Below are positions 8,890-19,354 of a stretch of 64,000 nucleotides of DNA, piece after piece. A program made the position numbers and the translations under genes. Below the pieces are notes generated by a model that made no database searches, was not told where the DNA came from, and was given only the letters and a program-made list of their open reading frames with translations. How positions within the stretch are numbered: position 1 is the stretch's first letter; each line of letters begins with the position of its first letter. This stretch comes from Patulibacter sp. SYSU D01012 (GTDB lineage: Bacteria > Actinomycetota > Thermoleophilia > Solirubrobacterales > Solirubrobacteraceae): the NCBI RefSeq assembly GCF_017916475.1, contig NZ_JAFMTB010000001.1:62001-126000 (forward strand). The letters run 5' to 3'.

Positions 8890-9053
8890 TCCTGAGTCTC
8901 CGGGCGATTCGTACCGTCGGTAGGACGGACGCATCAGGAAGCGTAGCGGGCCGGGGAAGGGAGTTCATGGGAGGAGAAGCCCAGTGACCTTCATCCACCG
9001 TTCACCGCCCAAGGGTCGGCCGTCCACGACAGCCGACTCCGCGAGCCCTGCTT

Positions 9054-9299
9054 TCAACTCAGGTCGATCGAAAACAGACTTCCCTCCGCGTCGAACTGGA
9101 TCGTCGCCATCCCGTAGGCGCTTTCTGCGGTGATGACAGCGTCAGCCAGTTCCTCGTCGACTACGCCGGTCGGTCCGCCGGGCCCATCAAAGCGGATCTC
9201 CACGAAGTATCCCTGCCCGTTAGCGACGTGCGGGACTGCGTCCCTCTCCCCCCGGTCCGCCAGAAGACGCTGGATCTCGGTGATGTGGATCGATGCCAT
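9054..9299 (-). CDS. probable immunity protein for the adjacent Rhs toxin tip
   Basis: 81 residues, acidic and probably cytoplasmic: MASIHITEIQRLLADRGERD, then an alternating strand/loop region (GYFVEIRFDGPGGP, DAVITAESAYGMATIQFDAE). I do not recognise a named family. The call rests on position: it begins 11 bp after the stop of the giant Rhs gene on the same strand, the standard place for polymorphic-toxin immunity genes, and it is small and acidic. Its base composition is visibly less GC-rich than its neighbours, as is the toxin tip's, consistent with the two having moved together. No recognised enzyme motif was seen. Confidence 0.6.
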   Translation of the reverse strand: MASIHITEIQRLLADRGERDAVPHVANGQGYFVEIRFDGPGGPTGVVDEELADAVITAESAYGMATIQFDAEGSLFSIDLS

Positions 9300-9310
9300 G
9301 GCCGGAGTAT

Positions 9311-12300
9311 CTATGGCAGAGGAAGAAACCGGCCGCTCTTGAGCCCGTTCGGCACCTGACGCGGACGCATTGGCCCTACCGAGATGATTGTGAACTCGTC
9401 GCGTGGCGTTGTGATCCTCAGCGGCACGCCCTCGACGTCCTGCACCACATTGATGTGACCGCTTCTTGTGTCGAGCATCCGCAGCGCGGATGGTTCGTTG
9501 ATCAGCTTCTGCAAGTCGGCGGGACCGAGCTTTCCTTGGAGGTGCTTCATGCGCTTGTCCTGGAGCTGACCGGCTACTCGGGGGGCGATGTCGAAACGTG
9601 GGGGCGAAGCGCCCGCACTGCGGCGGCCCCAACGGCCCAACCGCGCGCCGCTGGCGCCCGCCCGGACTCCAGCGCCCACACCCTTCGCCCCCGCGATACC
9701 TGCACCGAGCCGCCCGAAGCACCTGCCTAGGCTCGTCCCGTCGCACTGATCGTGGAGCATTGCCATCCAGGTGTCAGCGCCGTCAGGCCCGACGAGCGCG
9801 GCGATCCCGGCGCCCGTGGCCCGAAGCGTTCCCCCAGGATCCCTATAGAGTTGCCTTGCGTAATCGACTGTGTCGCGCGCGGCGTCAACACCGCCCTTCG
9901 CCGCTTCGACTTCAAAGTCCTGAAGCGCGCCTTGGGGGTCGTCCAGCAGCGAGGATCCGCCTCCCTTCGCCGGTTGCACCACTCGCAGCGGGGGAAGCGA
10001 GCCGACGTGCGACCCTTCGCCCTTCAGTGGCCGCCCGGTCACCGCGTGATACGCGTCTTGCGCCGCGATGCTGCCTCGATACTGCCGACGCTCGGCCCGC
10101 CGCGCCGGTGAATCAGCGCCCTTCGCCGCCGCGTCGCGGTTGTGCTTGTCACGCGGCTCGTCGCCGGACGTGTACGCCGGCACGTGCCCGTCGTACTCGC
10201 TGTACGTCGCCGGGTTCCCCGCCGTGAACGCGTACCGCGAGCTCGTCATCGGATCGCTCAGCAACCGAAGGTCCGCCTCCGGATCCTCGAATCGGTCCTG
10301 CTGGAGGAACCGGCCCGTGCTGGGCTGGTACGCCCGAGCCTGCATGTCGTACGTGCCGGTGCCGGGGTCGCTGTAGAAGCCCTGGAAGCGGAACGGGTTC
10401 TCGGCCGCCTCGTCCGAGAGGTCGCTCTCCTTGCCGACCGGGTCCCCGAAGGGATCGGTCTCGTACGTGTTGAGCTTGCCGTCCGCGTCCGGGGTCGTCT
10501 CGCCGGTCGGCTTCTCGAGGCCAACGACCGAGCCCTGCGCGTCGGTGTCGTACGCGCGCCACTCCCTCGACGAGCCCGCACCCTTCAAGCGCCCGAGGCG
10601 CTCGCCCGAGGCCGTGTAGTCGTAGGACTGCTCGCGGCCCGCGCGGATCTCGCGCGAGAGCTGCTCAGTCAATCCGACGTAGCCGTAGTCGTACGCGACG
10701 ACGCCCGGACCGATCTCGCTGGCGGGCTTCGTGCAGGCCGTCTGCGCGCGGGTCCGGCCGTCGCCCTCTTCCTCGGCGGCCGCGGGATCCGCCGCACCCG
10801 TCAGGCCGACGACTCGGCGATCGCGACGATCAAGCGGGTCGTAGCAGAACGCTTGGGTGCCATTCAGCGCCCCGTCGTCCGATTCGTCGACCTTTCCGTG
10901 CGAGCGCTGCCGACTTGCCGTCTGGCGCTCGAAGGTATCGAAGACGTTGCGACTCTCGACGACGCCCTTCCATGCCCCAGCCTCGCTCTTGCACGACGAG
11001 GTCGGGGTGTCGGGCGTCACGTCCTGACCGGCCGAAGTGCCGTTCTTCGTCGTCGTCTGGCGGTAGGTCTGCGTCTGCGACCCGAAGACGTCGTAGTCGA
11101 AGCAGTCCGTCTGCGCCGACGTGGACTGCACGGCGTTGGCGCCGCTGGGCGGAACCGCCTTCGTCGTGCGCAGCGCCTTGGCGAGCTGGTCGCCGTTGTA
11201 GGCGTTCTCCGTCTTGATGGTCGTCTCGACGAGCCCGATGCCGGACTGCGGGGCCTTGATCGTCTCCTCGATCTTCTCCGGCCGACCCGCGCCGTCGATG
11301 CGCGTGTATTTCGTGGTCTTCGCCGGGCTCTTCTCGGTCGGCGCGACGTAGCCCTGGGCGTCCGTCGCCTCGGGGATCGCGTCGCCGTTGGCCGTGCGCC
11401 GGATGCGGTGCCACTCCGTGATCTGGTCGCGGGCGTTGTAGTCCGACGTGCCTCGCTCGTCCTTCGTGCGGTTGCCGTTCTTGTCGTACTCGTAGACGTA
11501 GGTCTTCGTGGCGCCGGTCGCCGGATCGGCGCGTCGGCGGACGACCTCGCCCCGCGAGTTGTAGAAGCGCGAGTCGACGGTCCGCTTGTCGTCGGACGTC
11601 TTCGGCTTCTTCGTCGACCGCCGCTCACCCGACGGCCACCAGGCCATGTCGGTCGTGCGGTTGGGCGTGCCGGACAGGTCGCCGTCGTCGCGGACGCGGA
11701 CCTGGGTGTTGCGGTCTTGCTGGTCGTAGGAGTACGCAGTGGACTTGCCGCCGGAGTAGCCGTTGCCGTCGGTGCCCGTCACCTTGCCGTCCGTCTGCAC
11801 GGACTTGATCAGGTTGGGGACGGAACCGAAGTAGCGGATCGCAGTGTCCTTGCCTCCGTCCCACGTCTCGTTGACGATCGTCGGGCGGTCGGCGCGGTCG
11901 CGCTTGATCACGGTCTTGCGCGGTTCGAGGATCCCCTTGTCGTCGTCCTCCTCCGGCTGGCAACGCTCCGGGTCGGCGCTCGGCGCCGTGTGGTGCATCC
12001 AGTCGACGATGGCGTTCAACGCACCGCTGCGGCTGTAGCGGTAGCTGTAGACCTGCTCCTGCGAGCCGCCGGCGGTGCGCCGACCGCACTTCACGCGCAA
12101 CTGGCCCGAGCGGTAGAAGGACCGCTGGATCGTGCGGTTGCCCCCGACGCTCGACCACTCCGTCTGGTTGCCGAGCTGGTCGTAGTCGTACTTCAGCGGG
12201 GCGCCGACGGTCGTCCACGACGAGCCGGCCAGGCGGCGGTCGGTGGACCGCGTCGGCCAGCCGACCAGGTTGCGGTCGATCTGAGTGTCCGCCTTCGCGC

Positions 12301-15300
12301 TCCCCGAGCCGTCCTTGGCATCGAAGACCTCGGTGATGCGCGTCACCAGTCCGCGCTTGCCGCGCTCGAAGGTCTGACGGTAGCGGTGCCGATCGCCGTC
12401 CGACGGATCGCCGTCGGCGTCGCTCCAGGGCATCGTCCGTCCGATGAGCCCCTGGTCGGCGTCGTAGGACTGCACGGTCGCGTGCCAGGCGGAGCGGCCC
12501 TCGATGCCCGAGTCGCTCCCGTCGTCGTACTTCGGCGTCGCCGTGGCCCCGGTGCCGTCGACGCCCTTCGGGTTGACCGTGCGCCGCAGGTTGCCGGCGC
12601 CGTCGTACTCCGTGATCGTCGTCGTGGCGTTGTCGCCGGCCCCGATCGTGCGCTTCCAGAGCAGGCCGCGGGCGTCGTAGACGCGGGAGGTCGTGCGCTG
12701 CGCGATCGTCCCCGAGTCCGTCTCGCTGCTCCGCGCGCCCGGCGCGTCGGTTCGAATCGGGTTGCCCTCGCGGTCGTACTTCGTGGTGGTCACGAGCTCG
12801 CGGGTACCGTCGGCGTCGGTGACGGTCGAGGCCTCGCGCACCACGCGGCCGCCGCCGTCGTAGCGGTAGCGCGTGGAGTACTGCTCCTTGGCCGTCGCCG
12901 ACCCGGCCCCGCCCTCGTCCGAGACGAAGGCCCGGGCGCCGTAGCGCTTGGCGACCAGGTCGTCGAGGTCGTAGACCGTCTCCGTGTGCGCGCCCGTCTC
13001 GTCGTCGGTCGCGACGCGGCGGTCGGCCCGGTCGATCGTGTAGTGCCGCGTGCCGGTCGTCGTGCCCACGCGGCCCTGCACGGCCTCGTCATGGGAGGGA
13101 AGGACCTCGTCGGTCAACGCATCGTTGCGGTCGTAGGCCTTCGTCGTGATCGGGGGCAAGCAACCGGTGCCCTGGCAGCTCGGCGGCGCGGTCATCTTGA
13201 TCTCGCGACCGAAGCCGTCGTAATTCCAGAACGTCGTCGCACTGCCGCCGTCGGCCGACTGGCGCAGCCGGCGGGCCGCACGCGGCAGCCCGCGCACGTC
13301 GTACTGCCACGCCAGCTCGACCGTGCTGCCCGCCGCCGTGCTGTTGCGCATCGGCAGCTCGCGCCGCGTCAGGCGCCCCAGGCGGTCGTAGTCGAGCGTC
13401 TGGCTGATCGTGTCGTCGTCCGCCTCGTCGCCCTGGCCCTTGACGGTCGTGGGCTGCAGGCGGTCGTTGTAGCTGACGGCCGTGTCGCCCGCGGCGGGCA
13501 TCACGTCCGGCAGCGCCTGCGGCTGGACCTTGCCGAAGTCGCCGTTGCCCGGCGCGGACGGCAGGCCGCCCGCCCCGCTGGAGGGGTCGGCCGGTGCGGG
13601 GTCCTCCGGCGTCCGCTCGCGGATCGACGCGCTGTCCTGGTCGTAGATCCACCAGCTCGGACGCGTCGTGGTCGCCAGCTCGCCCGTGTCGACGAACGTG
13701 TTCTCGAAGAGCCTGCCTCGAGCGTCGCGGATGGCGACGGGGTCACCGACGGCGTTGATGTCGTACCGGACCTGCCACGAGCTCGGGCCGTACTGGCCCT
13801 TGACACGGGGCAGCCAGCGACGCTGCAACTCGCCGGTGTCGAAGTACTTGAAGCGCGTACGGAACGACGAGCCGTCGTTGACCGGATCCTCGTCGTCGTT
13901 GCCGCGCGGGCTGATGATCTGGGACGGACGGCCGTCGAGGCGGCGGGTGATCGTGGTCGTCGCCACCGAGTCGGTGGCGCCCTCGTTCCCCGGACCCGAC
14001 TCGAAGTCGAACGGCTCGTCGATCCGCACGAGATCGCCGCGGTCGTCATAGCTCCGCAGCGTCTCGCGCTGGCGCGGGGTCGCCGTCGATGTCTGGTTGT
14101 CCTCGGCGTCGTAGCCCCAGCGGGTGACGCGGTTGACGTCGGTCGCCGTCGACTCCTCGCGCGGGTTCTCCGTCTGGCGGACGAGGCGGTCGAACGGGTC
14201 GTACTCGAACCGGTAGCGCAGACCCTGGCCCGCGGCCGCGTTTGCGATCGTCGTGGCCTCCGCGGTCACGCCGTTCGTACGCGGGTCGATCTCGGCGACG
14301 ACGTTGTCGCGCAGGTCGTAGGCACGGGACGTCAGCTTGAGCTCGGGCGCCGCCGCCGACGTGCCCTCCTCGACCTGCAGGACCGAGCGGTCGAGGCGGT
14401 CGAAGGTCCAGCGCGTGCGGTATCCGACCGCGCCGATCGGCTCGTCGCCGTTCGGGACGGGGTCCTTGCGAACCGTGAGGTTGTCGTTCTCGTCGTAGGC
14501 GAACTTCGTCACCGGCGCGCGCTCCGCGCCGTTGCCCCACGCCTCGGGGTCGCCCGGCCCGGGCTCCGCGTGCTGCGGCGCCGCGGGCTCCTGCTCTGCT
14601 TCGAGCTGGTCGGTCTTCGTGAACGTGCGCGAGGTGACCTGGCTCTCGGCGTCCCGCTCGGCGGTGACGTTGTCGTTGCGGTCGTAGGTCGTCGCCGTGA
14701 CGACGTAGCGGTCGTCGACGGCCGTCTGCGTCCCGGGCTTCACCGCCGCCGAGCGCTTCGGCGTCGCCGCCGCGACCTGGCGATCCAGCGAGTCGAACGT
14801 GTACCGGGCGACGTACGGCTGCCCGCCCCCGCTGCCCGACCGGGCCGCGTCGCGGAGCGTGCCGGTCAGCGCGGAGACCGGGTCGTCCGTGTTGGCGAGC
14901 ACCGCCTCGCTGCCGGGCATGGCCAGCAGGCCGCCGGCGCGGGCGTCGGCGACGAGCACCGCGTTGCCGGTGTCGTCGTAGTACGTGCGCCAGTTCTTGC
15001 CGCGGGGATCGATCCGCACCCCGGCGTCGCCGTTGCCGTCGAACTCGCCGAACGTGTCCGTGGCGAAGGTGCCCTCGGACGTGTCGCCGCCGATGCTCGG
15101 GTCGGCCCGTGCCCACGACGGCTTGCCGCTGTCGTCGCCGTTGCCGCTCCCGCCCCACTGGCGCACGCTGTGCTCGGTGACGAGGCCCCGGCTGTTGTAG
15201 CGGAAGTCCTCCTCCGCACCGCCCGGCTCGTCGACCTGGCGCGGGTCGCCTTTCTCGTCGTCGTAGTGGTATGTCGTGATCTTGCCGCGCCGGTCCGACT

Positions 15301-18300
15301 CCGTCGCGGTGTCGTAGACGAACGCGCGGCCGCCGTCACCCTCGCCCTCGACCGTGCCGTTGTGGGTGTTGTAGGTCCACGAGCGGGCGCGCTGATCGTC
15401 ACCGCCTGGGCTGGCGCCGGCCACGCCCTTGTGCTCCCACTCCCGCTGGAGCTGGCCGAGCGCGCCCCACTGGTACTCCGTGGCCGTCGCCTGCGACGCG
15501 TCGAGCGTCCCGTCGACCCCCTTCAGGCCGCGGGTGACGCTCGCGACGGCGTTGACCGCGTCGTTCCACGTCTGGGTCGTCGCGCGCTGCGCGTAGCTCT
15601 GGCCCGCGCCAGTCGGCAGCCGGTCGTCGTTCCGAAGCGGATCGTCGAGATCCTCCACGAGCCGGGTCAGGCGACCGCGGTGGTCCATGGAGTACCGCGC
15701 GGATGACTTGCGGGCGTTGCGGACCCAGGTTGTGAGGGCCATTCCGTCGGGGGCAGCCGTCGGGGGGTCGAACCGGAAGATGCGCTCGCGGCTCTCGGTC
15801 GTGCCGCTGCGGGTCGAGGCCCGGTCGGCGACGCCCCGAACCTGGCGCGCTTCGGGGACCGTGGCGGCGAAGCCGAGCAGCGGGTCGGGCACGTCCGTCA
15901 GGGGCGCCAGGAACGGGGGCAGGATCGCGCCCTGCGGGTCGCCGTACCGCACGCGGGTGTCGTTGCCCATGGGGTCGGTGATCCGCGTCAGGAACGACGA
16001 GCCGTCGAGGTAGCCGAGCCCCCACACGCGCCGCGCCGCGCCGCTCGGGGCGTTCGCCGCCGCCGTGACGGCGGTCAGGCGTCCGGTGCTGTCGTAACTC
16101 AGCGTGGTCTGCCGGCGGACGGGGCCGTTGGGACCCGACAGCCGCTTGCGGTCCTCGACGCTCGTCAGCCGCATCGGGTTCGCGGCGTCGTAGTGCAGGA
16201 TCCACTTACGGTTGGCCGCCGTGTTCCCACTGCCCACCAAGCCGGTGGCGTCAAGCGCGCCGGCGTCGAGCACCTCGGTGACGCGGTAGCGGCACGCCGA
16301 CGCGTAGCCGCAGCCGGGCGTCGTGGGCGACGAGGCGTAGTCGGGCCGCTGCTCCCACGTGAGCCGCATGGTGTTGCCGTGGCGATCCATCGCCTCGGAC
16401 GGACGACCGTCGCGGTAGAAGAAGTACGTCGAGCCGTCGGGGCGCGTCGCCGCCCAGTAATGGGCGCTCGCCTCGACGTTCTCGAACCGTCGCAGCTCGA
16501 GGTGGACGCCGGGCGGCGCCGCGAATCGGACCCCGCCCTCAGTCGTGCGGGTGAAGACGTGCCGCGTGCCGTCGCCGTCGGTCAGCATCACGCGCTGCAC
16601 CGCGTCGCTCGAGCCGGCGAACGACGGCGCACCGTTGCCGTTCTCCATCCACAGCGGCTCGTTCAGGCGCGTGATCGAGCCGAGCTGCACGGACACGCCC
16701 CGACCCGCCACCCCGTAGGCGAACGGCTTGTACGACGCGAGGTCGGGGACCAGCGCCGAGGGCTCGAGGCTGTTGTACGTGAGCCGCAGGGCGGTGTCGA
16801 AGCCGATGCCGGGGTTGCTCACCGGCGTCACCGACCACAGGCTGTTGCCCGTGGCGAGGTTGACGCGGTGGACGCTGCCCGCGCCCGTGTCGGTGGAGTC
16901 GTACGTCTGCCAGTTCTCGAAGCCCAGGCCGCGCTCCGGATCGCGCGGGATCTGTGCGGTGCCGACCTTCACGACGAACCGCTCGGTGGTCTCGTTGCCG
17001 GCGCGGTCGGTGGCCACGACCCGCATGCGGTAGACGATGTCCTCGAGCGACCCCGCGGCCGGCGCCCACTGCGCCGAGAGCGGCTGGCCGTCGCCGCTGA
17101 GAGTCTGCTCCTCCGTCTTGACGAGCGCGTCGTTCGCGTAGACCTGGATCCGCTGGACGCCCGCGCGGGCGTCCGCCGGGGCGGCGCCGACGGTCCCGTC
17201 GGTGGCGGCGATCGTCAGGGGCCGCGAGCCGCCCACGGCGAGCGGGGTGTCCCGCTGCTCGTAGAGGGCGCCGGAGAGCTCGACGTTCGGGCCGAGCCGG
17301 TCGAACCGCAGGCCGACGTTGGAGGTCGTCTGGTTGCCGAGCGCGTCCCGCGTGGTCAGAGTGAGCGAGCGGACGCCTTCCCGTGCCGAAGCGGCGCTTG
17401 GCTGGAGCTCGTACACGTAATCCGCCGGCGCGGGCCGATCGTACGTCATGCCCGTGCATCCCTGGTTGCGGCCCACCGCCAGGGTCAACCCCGAAACAGC
17501 GGCGTCCGCCAGCTCCGTCGCGGCCGGGAAGCCGTTGAACTGGTCGCCGCAGAGCCCCACGCCGTCGTCGTGCGCGGACACCGTGAGCTTCTCCCCGCCC
17601 GAGAGCGAGGTCCACGCCGCGGGGTTCCAGCCCGGGGTCGCCGTGACCGTCGGCGCGACGTCCTCGCGGTGGAAGACGTAGGCGCCGGTGAACGACGCGA
17701 CGGATCCGGCAGCTCCGGCCGTATTGAGCTGCGCGGCGGTCGCGTTGTCGCTCGCCCCGACCGGCTGGCAGTTGGCGGCGGCGCAGACCTCGACGAACGA
17801 CGCCGGCGTCGCCGCCGCGCAGTTGGAGTACATCCCCGTGCCCTCGCCCGTGGGCGTCGGGAGCGTCTCGCCGTTCCACGGCGTCGCGCCGCCCTGGGTG
17901 TAGTTCCCCGCCCAGTAGGCGTGCTTGGCCGTCGCCGGCCCGGCCACGCCCGGCGACACCTCGGTGAAGATGCCGACGTTCTGGCACGCGTCGAGGTTGG
18001 CCGGGTTCGGCTGCGTCAGCTGGACGTCGGTGTACTGGACCTTGTACGGCGCGGACGTGCGGATCGGGTTGAATGAGAACCACCCCGAGCCCGGGCCCTG
18101 CCCGGTCGTGGTGATCGAGCGGCCGAACCCGTACTCGTCGAACCGGAACGCGGCGGGGGCGAACGAGTGAGGAACCCAGCCGTTGCGCGCCGGGCCGGGG
18201 GCCGGGACGCCGCTGTCGTCCTGCTCCAGGATGTAGTGCAGGGTGCCGGGCCAGTGGATCACGGGATCGACCGCGATCGGGTAGGCGAGGTCGCGGCCTC

Positions 18301-19354
18301 GGTGCTCGAGCGCGACCGAGACGGCGTCGTCCTCGACGACGAAGCGCGCAGCCACCGCCGTGCCCTGCGCGTCGACCGCGCGGGGGGCGGAGACGGAGCC
18401 GATCTCGCGGCCGCCGTCCCAAAGCGTGAGCGACCCGTCGGGGTTGACCTTGCCACCGTCCGGGGTGGCGCCGCGGAGGTCGAACGCCAGCCGGGCCGGC
18501 GCGGTCGGCGAGCGCAGCAGCCAGGACAGCGAGACGCCGTCCGCGACCGGCTCGACGATGGCGTCCGTGTCCGTCGTGACGCCGCCGTAGAAGATCTTCG
18601 TCTTGCCCGTCGGCGTTCCCACGCTCGGCGCCCGGTCCCGATCCTGACGCAGGTCGATCGACAGGTCGGGGCCGATGACGACCGGCTCGGCGGTGTCGCG
18701 CGGCAGGGTCGTCGCGACCGCCGGCCGCTCAGGGCTCCAACCGTGGCCGTCGGCTTCGAGCGTCAGGTCGATCGGCTCGAGCTCCTTGGCCGGCGCGGGC
18801 GTGCCCGGCTTCGGGCCCACGGCGAATGGCGCGCCGATTGCCTCGACGCGCGACCGGTCCTTCGAGCTTTCCGTCGCGACGATCGCGGAGATCGGCGACG
18901 TGTACTCGACGATCCGCTCGTCCTTCGCGACCGCCGGGCCACGCCACAGGGGCTGCACGGCGATCTCGGGCTGCTCGCGGCGGGCGATCCGCAGCGCCTC
19001 GGCCGGGCCGGCGCCGCGGTACGCCCTGCGGCTGCGGGCGCGCTCCGCCTGGGATTCGGGCGTCGCCAACCGCGCGCGGCGGCGCGCGGCGATCGTTTCG
19101 GCCTTGCGCAGCCCATGCTCGGTGACGCGCGGGTCCTCACGGCTGAAGTTCACTGGCCCGCCGGGGTGCCCGGCGGGATGCGCCTGGCCGGCCGCGGAGG
19201 CCGTCGAGGAGGGGGCGCCGGCGAGCCACGCCCCGGTGGCGAGCATCAGGGCGCCCACGAGCAGGACGACTAGGGACGCCGCCAACGGCAGGGGCAGGCG
19301 GAAAATGCGATCGCGAAGAGGACGCTTCGAACGATCGCCGCGAAGGTTGCGCAC
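9311..19354 (-). CDS. giant membrane-anchored Rhs/YD-repeat polymorphic toxin
   Basis: 3347 residues. I chose the GTG at 19354, 8 nt after AGGAG on the minus strand; an in-frame codon at 19399 lacks a ribosome site. A basic N-terminus and one hydrophobic segment (LPLAASLVVLLVGALMLATG) form a signal anchor. A beta-rich secreted region with Ig-like pieces follows, then many Rhs/YD repeats (for example TRTRWTFDRLDRSVLQVEE) forming the expected cocoon, and the Rhs-associated core (NPFRFQGFYSDPGTGTYDMQ, QARAYQPSTGRFLQQDRF) at about 10400-10190. After the core comes a linker of about 190 residues and a 94-residue tip (from about 9595). The tip's LRITTPRDEFTIISVGPMRP resembles BECR-fold RNases such as the colicin D/E5 group, but the activity is inferred. 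A small immunity-like gene follows. Confidence 0.88.
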   Translation of the reverse strand: MRNLRGDRSKRPLRDRIFRLPLPLAASLVVLLVGALMLATGAWLAGAPSSTASAAGQAHPAGHPGGPVNFSREDPRVTEHGLRKAETIAARRRARLATPESQAERARSRRAYRGAGPAEALRIARREQPEIAVQPLWRGPAVAKDERIVEYTSPISAIVATESSKDRSRVEAIGAPFAVGPKPGTPAPAKELEPIDLTLEADGHGWSPERPAVATTLPRDTAEPVVIGPDLSIDLRQDRDRAPSVGTPTGKTKIFYGGVTTDTDAIVEPVADGVSLSWLLRSPTAPARLAFDLRGATPDGGKVNPDGSLTLWDGGREIGSVSAPRAVDAQGTAVAARFVVEDDAVSVALEHRGRDLAYPIAVDPVIHWPGTLHYILEQDDSGVPAPGPARNGWVPHSFAPAAFRFDEYGFGRSITTTGQGPGSGWFSFNPIRTSAPYKVQYTDVQLTQPNPANLDACQNVGIFTEVSPGVAGPATAKHAYWAGNYTQGGATPWNGETLPTPTGEGTGMYSNCAAATPASFVEVCAAANCQPVGASDNATAAQLNTAGAAGSVASFTGAYVFHREDVAPTVTATPGWNPAAWTSLSGGEKLTVSAHDDGVGLCGDQFNGFPAATELADAAVSGLTLAVGRNQGCTGMTYDRPAPADYVYELQPSAASAREGVRSLTLTTRDALGNQTTSNVGLRFDRLGPNVELSGALYEQRDTPLAVGGSRPLTIAATDGTVGAAPADARAGVQRIQVYANDALVKTEEQTLSGDGQPLSAQWAPAAGSLEDIVYRMRVVATDRAGNETTERFVVKVGTAQIPRDPERGLGFENWQTYDSTDTGAGSVHRVNLATGNSLWSVTPVSNPGIGFDTALRLTYNSLEPSALVPDLASYKPFAYGVAGRGVSVQLGSITRLNEPLWMENGNGAPSFAGSSDAVQRVMLTDGDGTRHVFTRTTEGGVRFAAPPGVHLELRRFENVEASAHYWAATRPDGSTYFFYRDGRPSEAMDRHGNTMRLTWEQRPDYASSPTTPGCGYASACRYRVTEVLDAGALDATGLVGSGNTAANRKWILHYDAANPMRLTSVEDRKRLSGPNGPVRRQTTLSYDSTGRLTAVTAAANAPSGAARRVWGLGYLDGSSFLTRITDPMGNDTRVRYGDPQGAILPPFLAPLTDVPDPLLGFAATVPEARQVRGVADRASTRSGTTESRERIFRFDPPTAAPDGMALTTWVRNARKSSARYSMDHRGRLTRLVEDLDDPLRNDDRLPTGAGQSYAQRATTQTWNDAVNAVASVTRGLKGVDGTLDASQATATEYQWGALGQLQREWEHKGVAGASPGGDDQRARSWTYNTHNGTVEGEGDGGRAFVYDTATESDRRGKITTYHYDDEKGDPRQVDEPGGAEEDFRYNSRGLVTEHSVRQWGGSGNGDDSGKPSWARADPSIGGDTSEGTFATDTFGEFDGNGDAGVRIDPRGKNWRTYYDDTGNAVLVADARAGGLLAMPGSEAVLANTDDPVSALTGTLRDAARSGSGGGQPYVARYTFDSLDRQVAAATPKRSAAVKPGTQTAVDDRYVVTATTYDRNDNVTAERDAESQVTSRTFTKTDQLEAEQEPAAPQHAEPGPGDPEAWGNGAERAPVTKFAYDENDNLTVRKDPVPNGDEPIGAVGYRTRWTFDRLDRSVLQVEEGTSAAAPELKLTSRAYDLRDNVVAEIDPRTNGVTAEATTIANAAAGQGLRYRFEYDPFDRLVRQTENPREESTATDVNRVTRWGYDAEDNQTSTATPRQRETLRSYDDRGDLVRIDEPFDFESGPGNEGATDSVATTTITRRLDGRPSQIISPRGNDDEDPVNDGSSFRTRFKYFDTGELQRRWLPRVKGQYGPSSWQVRYDINAVGDPVAIRDARGRLFENTFVDTGELATTTRPSWWIYDQDSASIRERTPEDPAPADPSSGAGGLPSAPGNGDFGKVQPQALPDVMPAAGDTAVSYNDRLQPTTVKGQGDEADDDTISQTLDYDRLGRLTRRELPMRNSTAAGSTVELAWQYDVRGLPRAARRLRQSADGGSATTFWNYDGFGREIKMTAPPSCQGTGCLPPITTKAYDRNDALTDEVLPSHDEAVQGRVGTTTGTRHYTIDRADRRVATDDETGAHTETVYDLDDLVAKRYGARAFVSDEGGAGSATAKEQYSTRYRYDGGGRVVREASTVTDADGTRELVTTTKYDREGNPIRTDAPGARSSETDSGTIAQRTTSRVYDARGLLWKRTIGAGDNATTTITEYDGAGNLRRTVNPKGVDGTGATATPKYDDGSDSGIEGRSAWHATVQSYDADQGLIGRTMPWSDADGDPSDGDRHRYRQTFERGKRGLVTRITEVFDAKDGSGSAKADTQIDRNLVGWPTRSTDRRLAGSSWTTVGAPLKYDYDQLGNQTEWSSVGGNRTIQRSFYRSGQLRVKCGRRTAGGSQEQVYSYRYSRSGALNAIVDWMHHTAPSADPERCQPEEDDDKGILEPRKTVIKRDRADRPTIVNETWDGGKDTAIRYFGSVPNLIKSVQTDGKVTGTDGNGYSGGKSTAYSYDQQDRNTQVRVRDDGDLSGTPNRTTDMAWWPSGERRSTKKPKTSDDKRTVDSRFYNSRGEVVRRRADPATGATKTYVYEYDKNGNRTKDERGTSDYNARDQITEWHRIRRTANGDAIPEATDAQGYVAPTEKSPAKTTKYTRIDGAGRPEKIEETIKAPQSGIGLVETTIKTENAYNGDQLAKALRTTKAVPPSGANAVQSTSAQTDCFDYDVFGSQTQTYRQTTTKNGTSAGQDVTPDTPTSSCKSEAGAWKGVVESRNVFDTFERQTASRQRSHGKVDESDDGALNGTQAFCYDPLDRRDRRVVGLTGAADPAAAEEEGDGRTRAQTACTKPASEIGPGVVAYDYGYVGLTEQLSREIRAGREQSYDYTASGERLGRLKGAGSSREWRAYDTDAQGSVVGLEKPTGETTPDADGKLNTYETDPFGDPVGKESDLSDEAAENPFRFQGFYSDPGTGTYDMQARAYQPSTGRFLQQDRFEDPEADLRLLSDPMTSSRYAFTAGNPATYSEYDGHVPAYTSGDEPRDKHNRDAAAKGADSPARRAERRQYRGSIAAQDAYHAVTGRPLKGEGSHVGSLPPLRVVQPAKGGGSSLLDDPQGALQDFEVEAAKGGVDAARDTVDYARQLYRDPGGTLRATGAGIAALVGPDGADTWMAMLHDQCDGTSLGRCFGRLGAGIAGAKGVGAGVRAGASGARLGRWGRRSAGASPPRFDIAPRVAGQLQDKRMKHLQGKLGPADLQKLINEPSALRMLDTRSGHINVVQDVEGVPLRITTPRDEFTIISVGPMRPRQVPNGLKSGRFLPLP

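Noticed and set aside
10142-15706. Very long open frame on the plus strand across the Rhs gene (about 1850 codons)
   Set aside because: It is the antisense shadow of the Rhs gene: high third-position GC keeps it open. It is Arg/Val/Ala-rich with no domains or ribosome site, while the minus-strand frame shows clear Rhs motifs.
9311-19354. Insertion sequence or phage tail module around the Rhs gene
   Set aside because: No transposase, integrase, inverted terminal repeats or VgrG/tail genes are found in the window. The protein has its own signal anchor instead.
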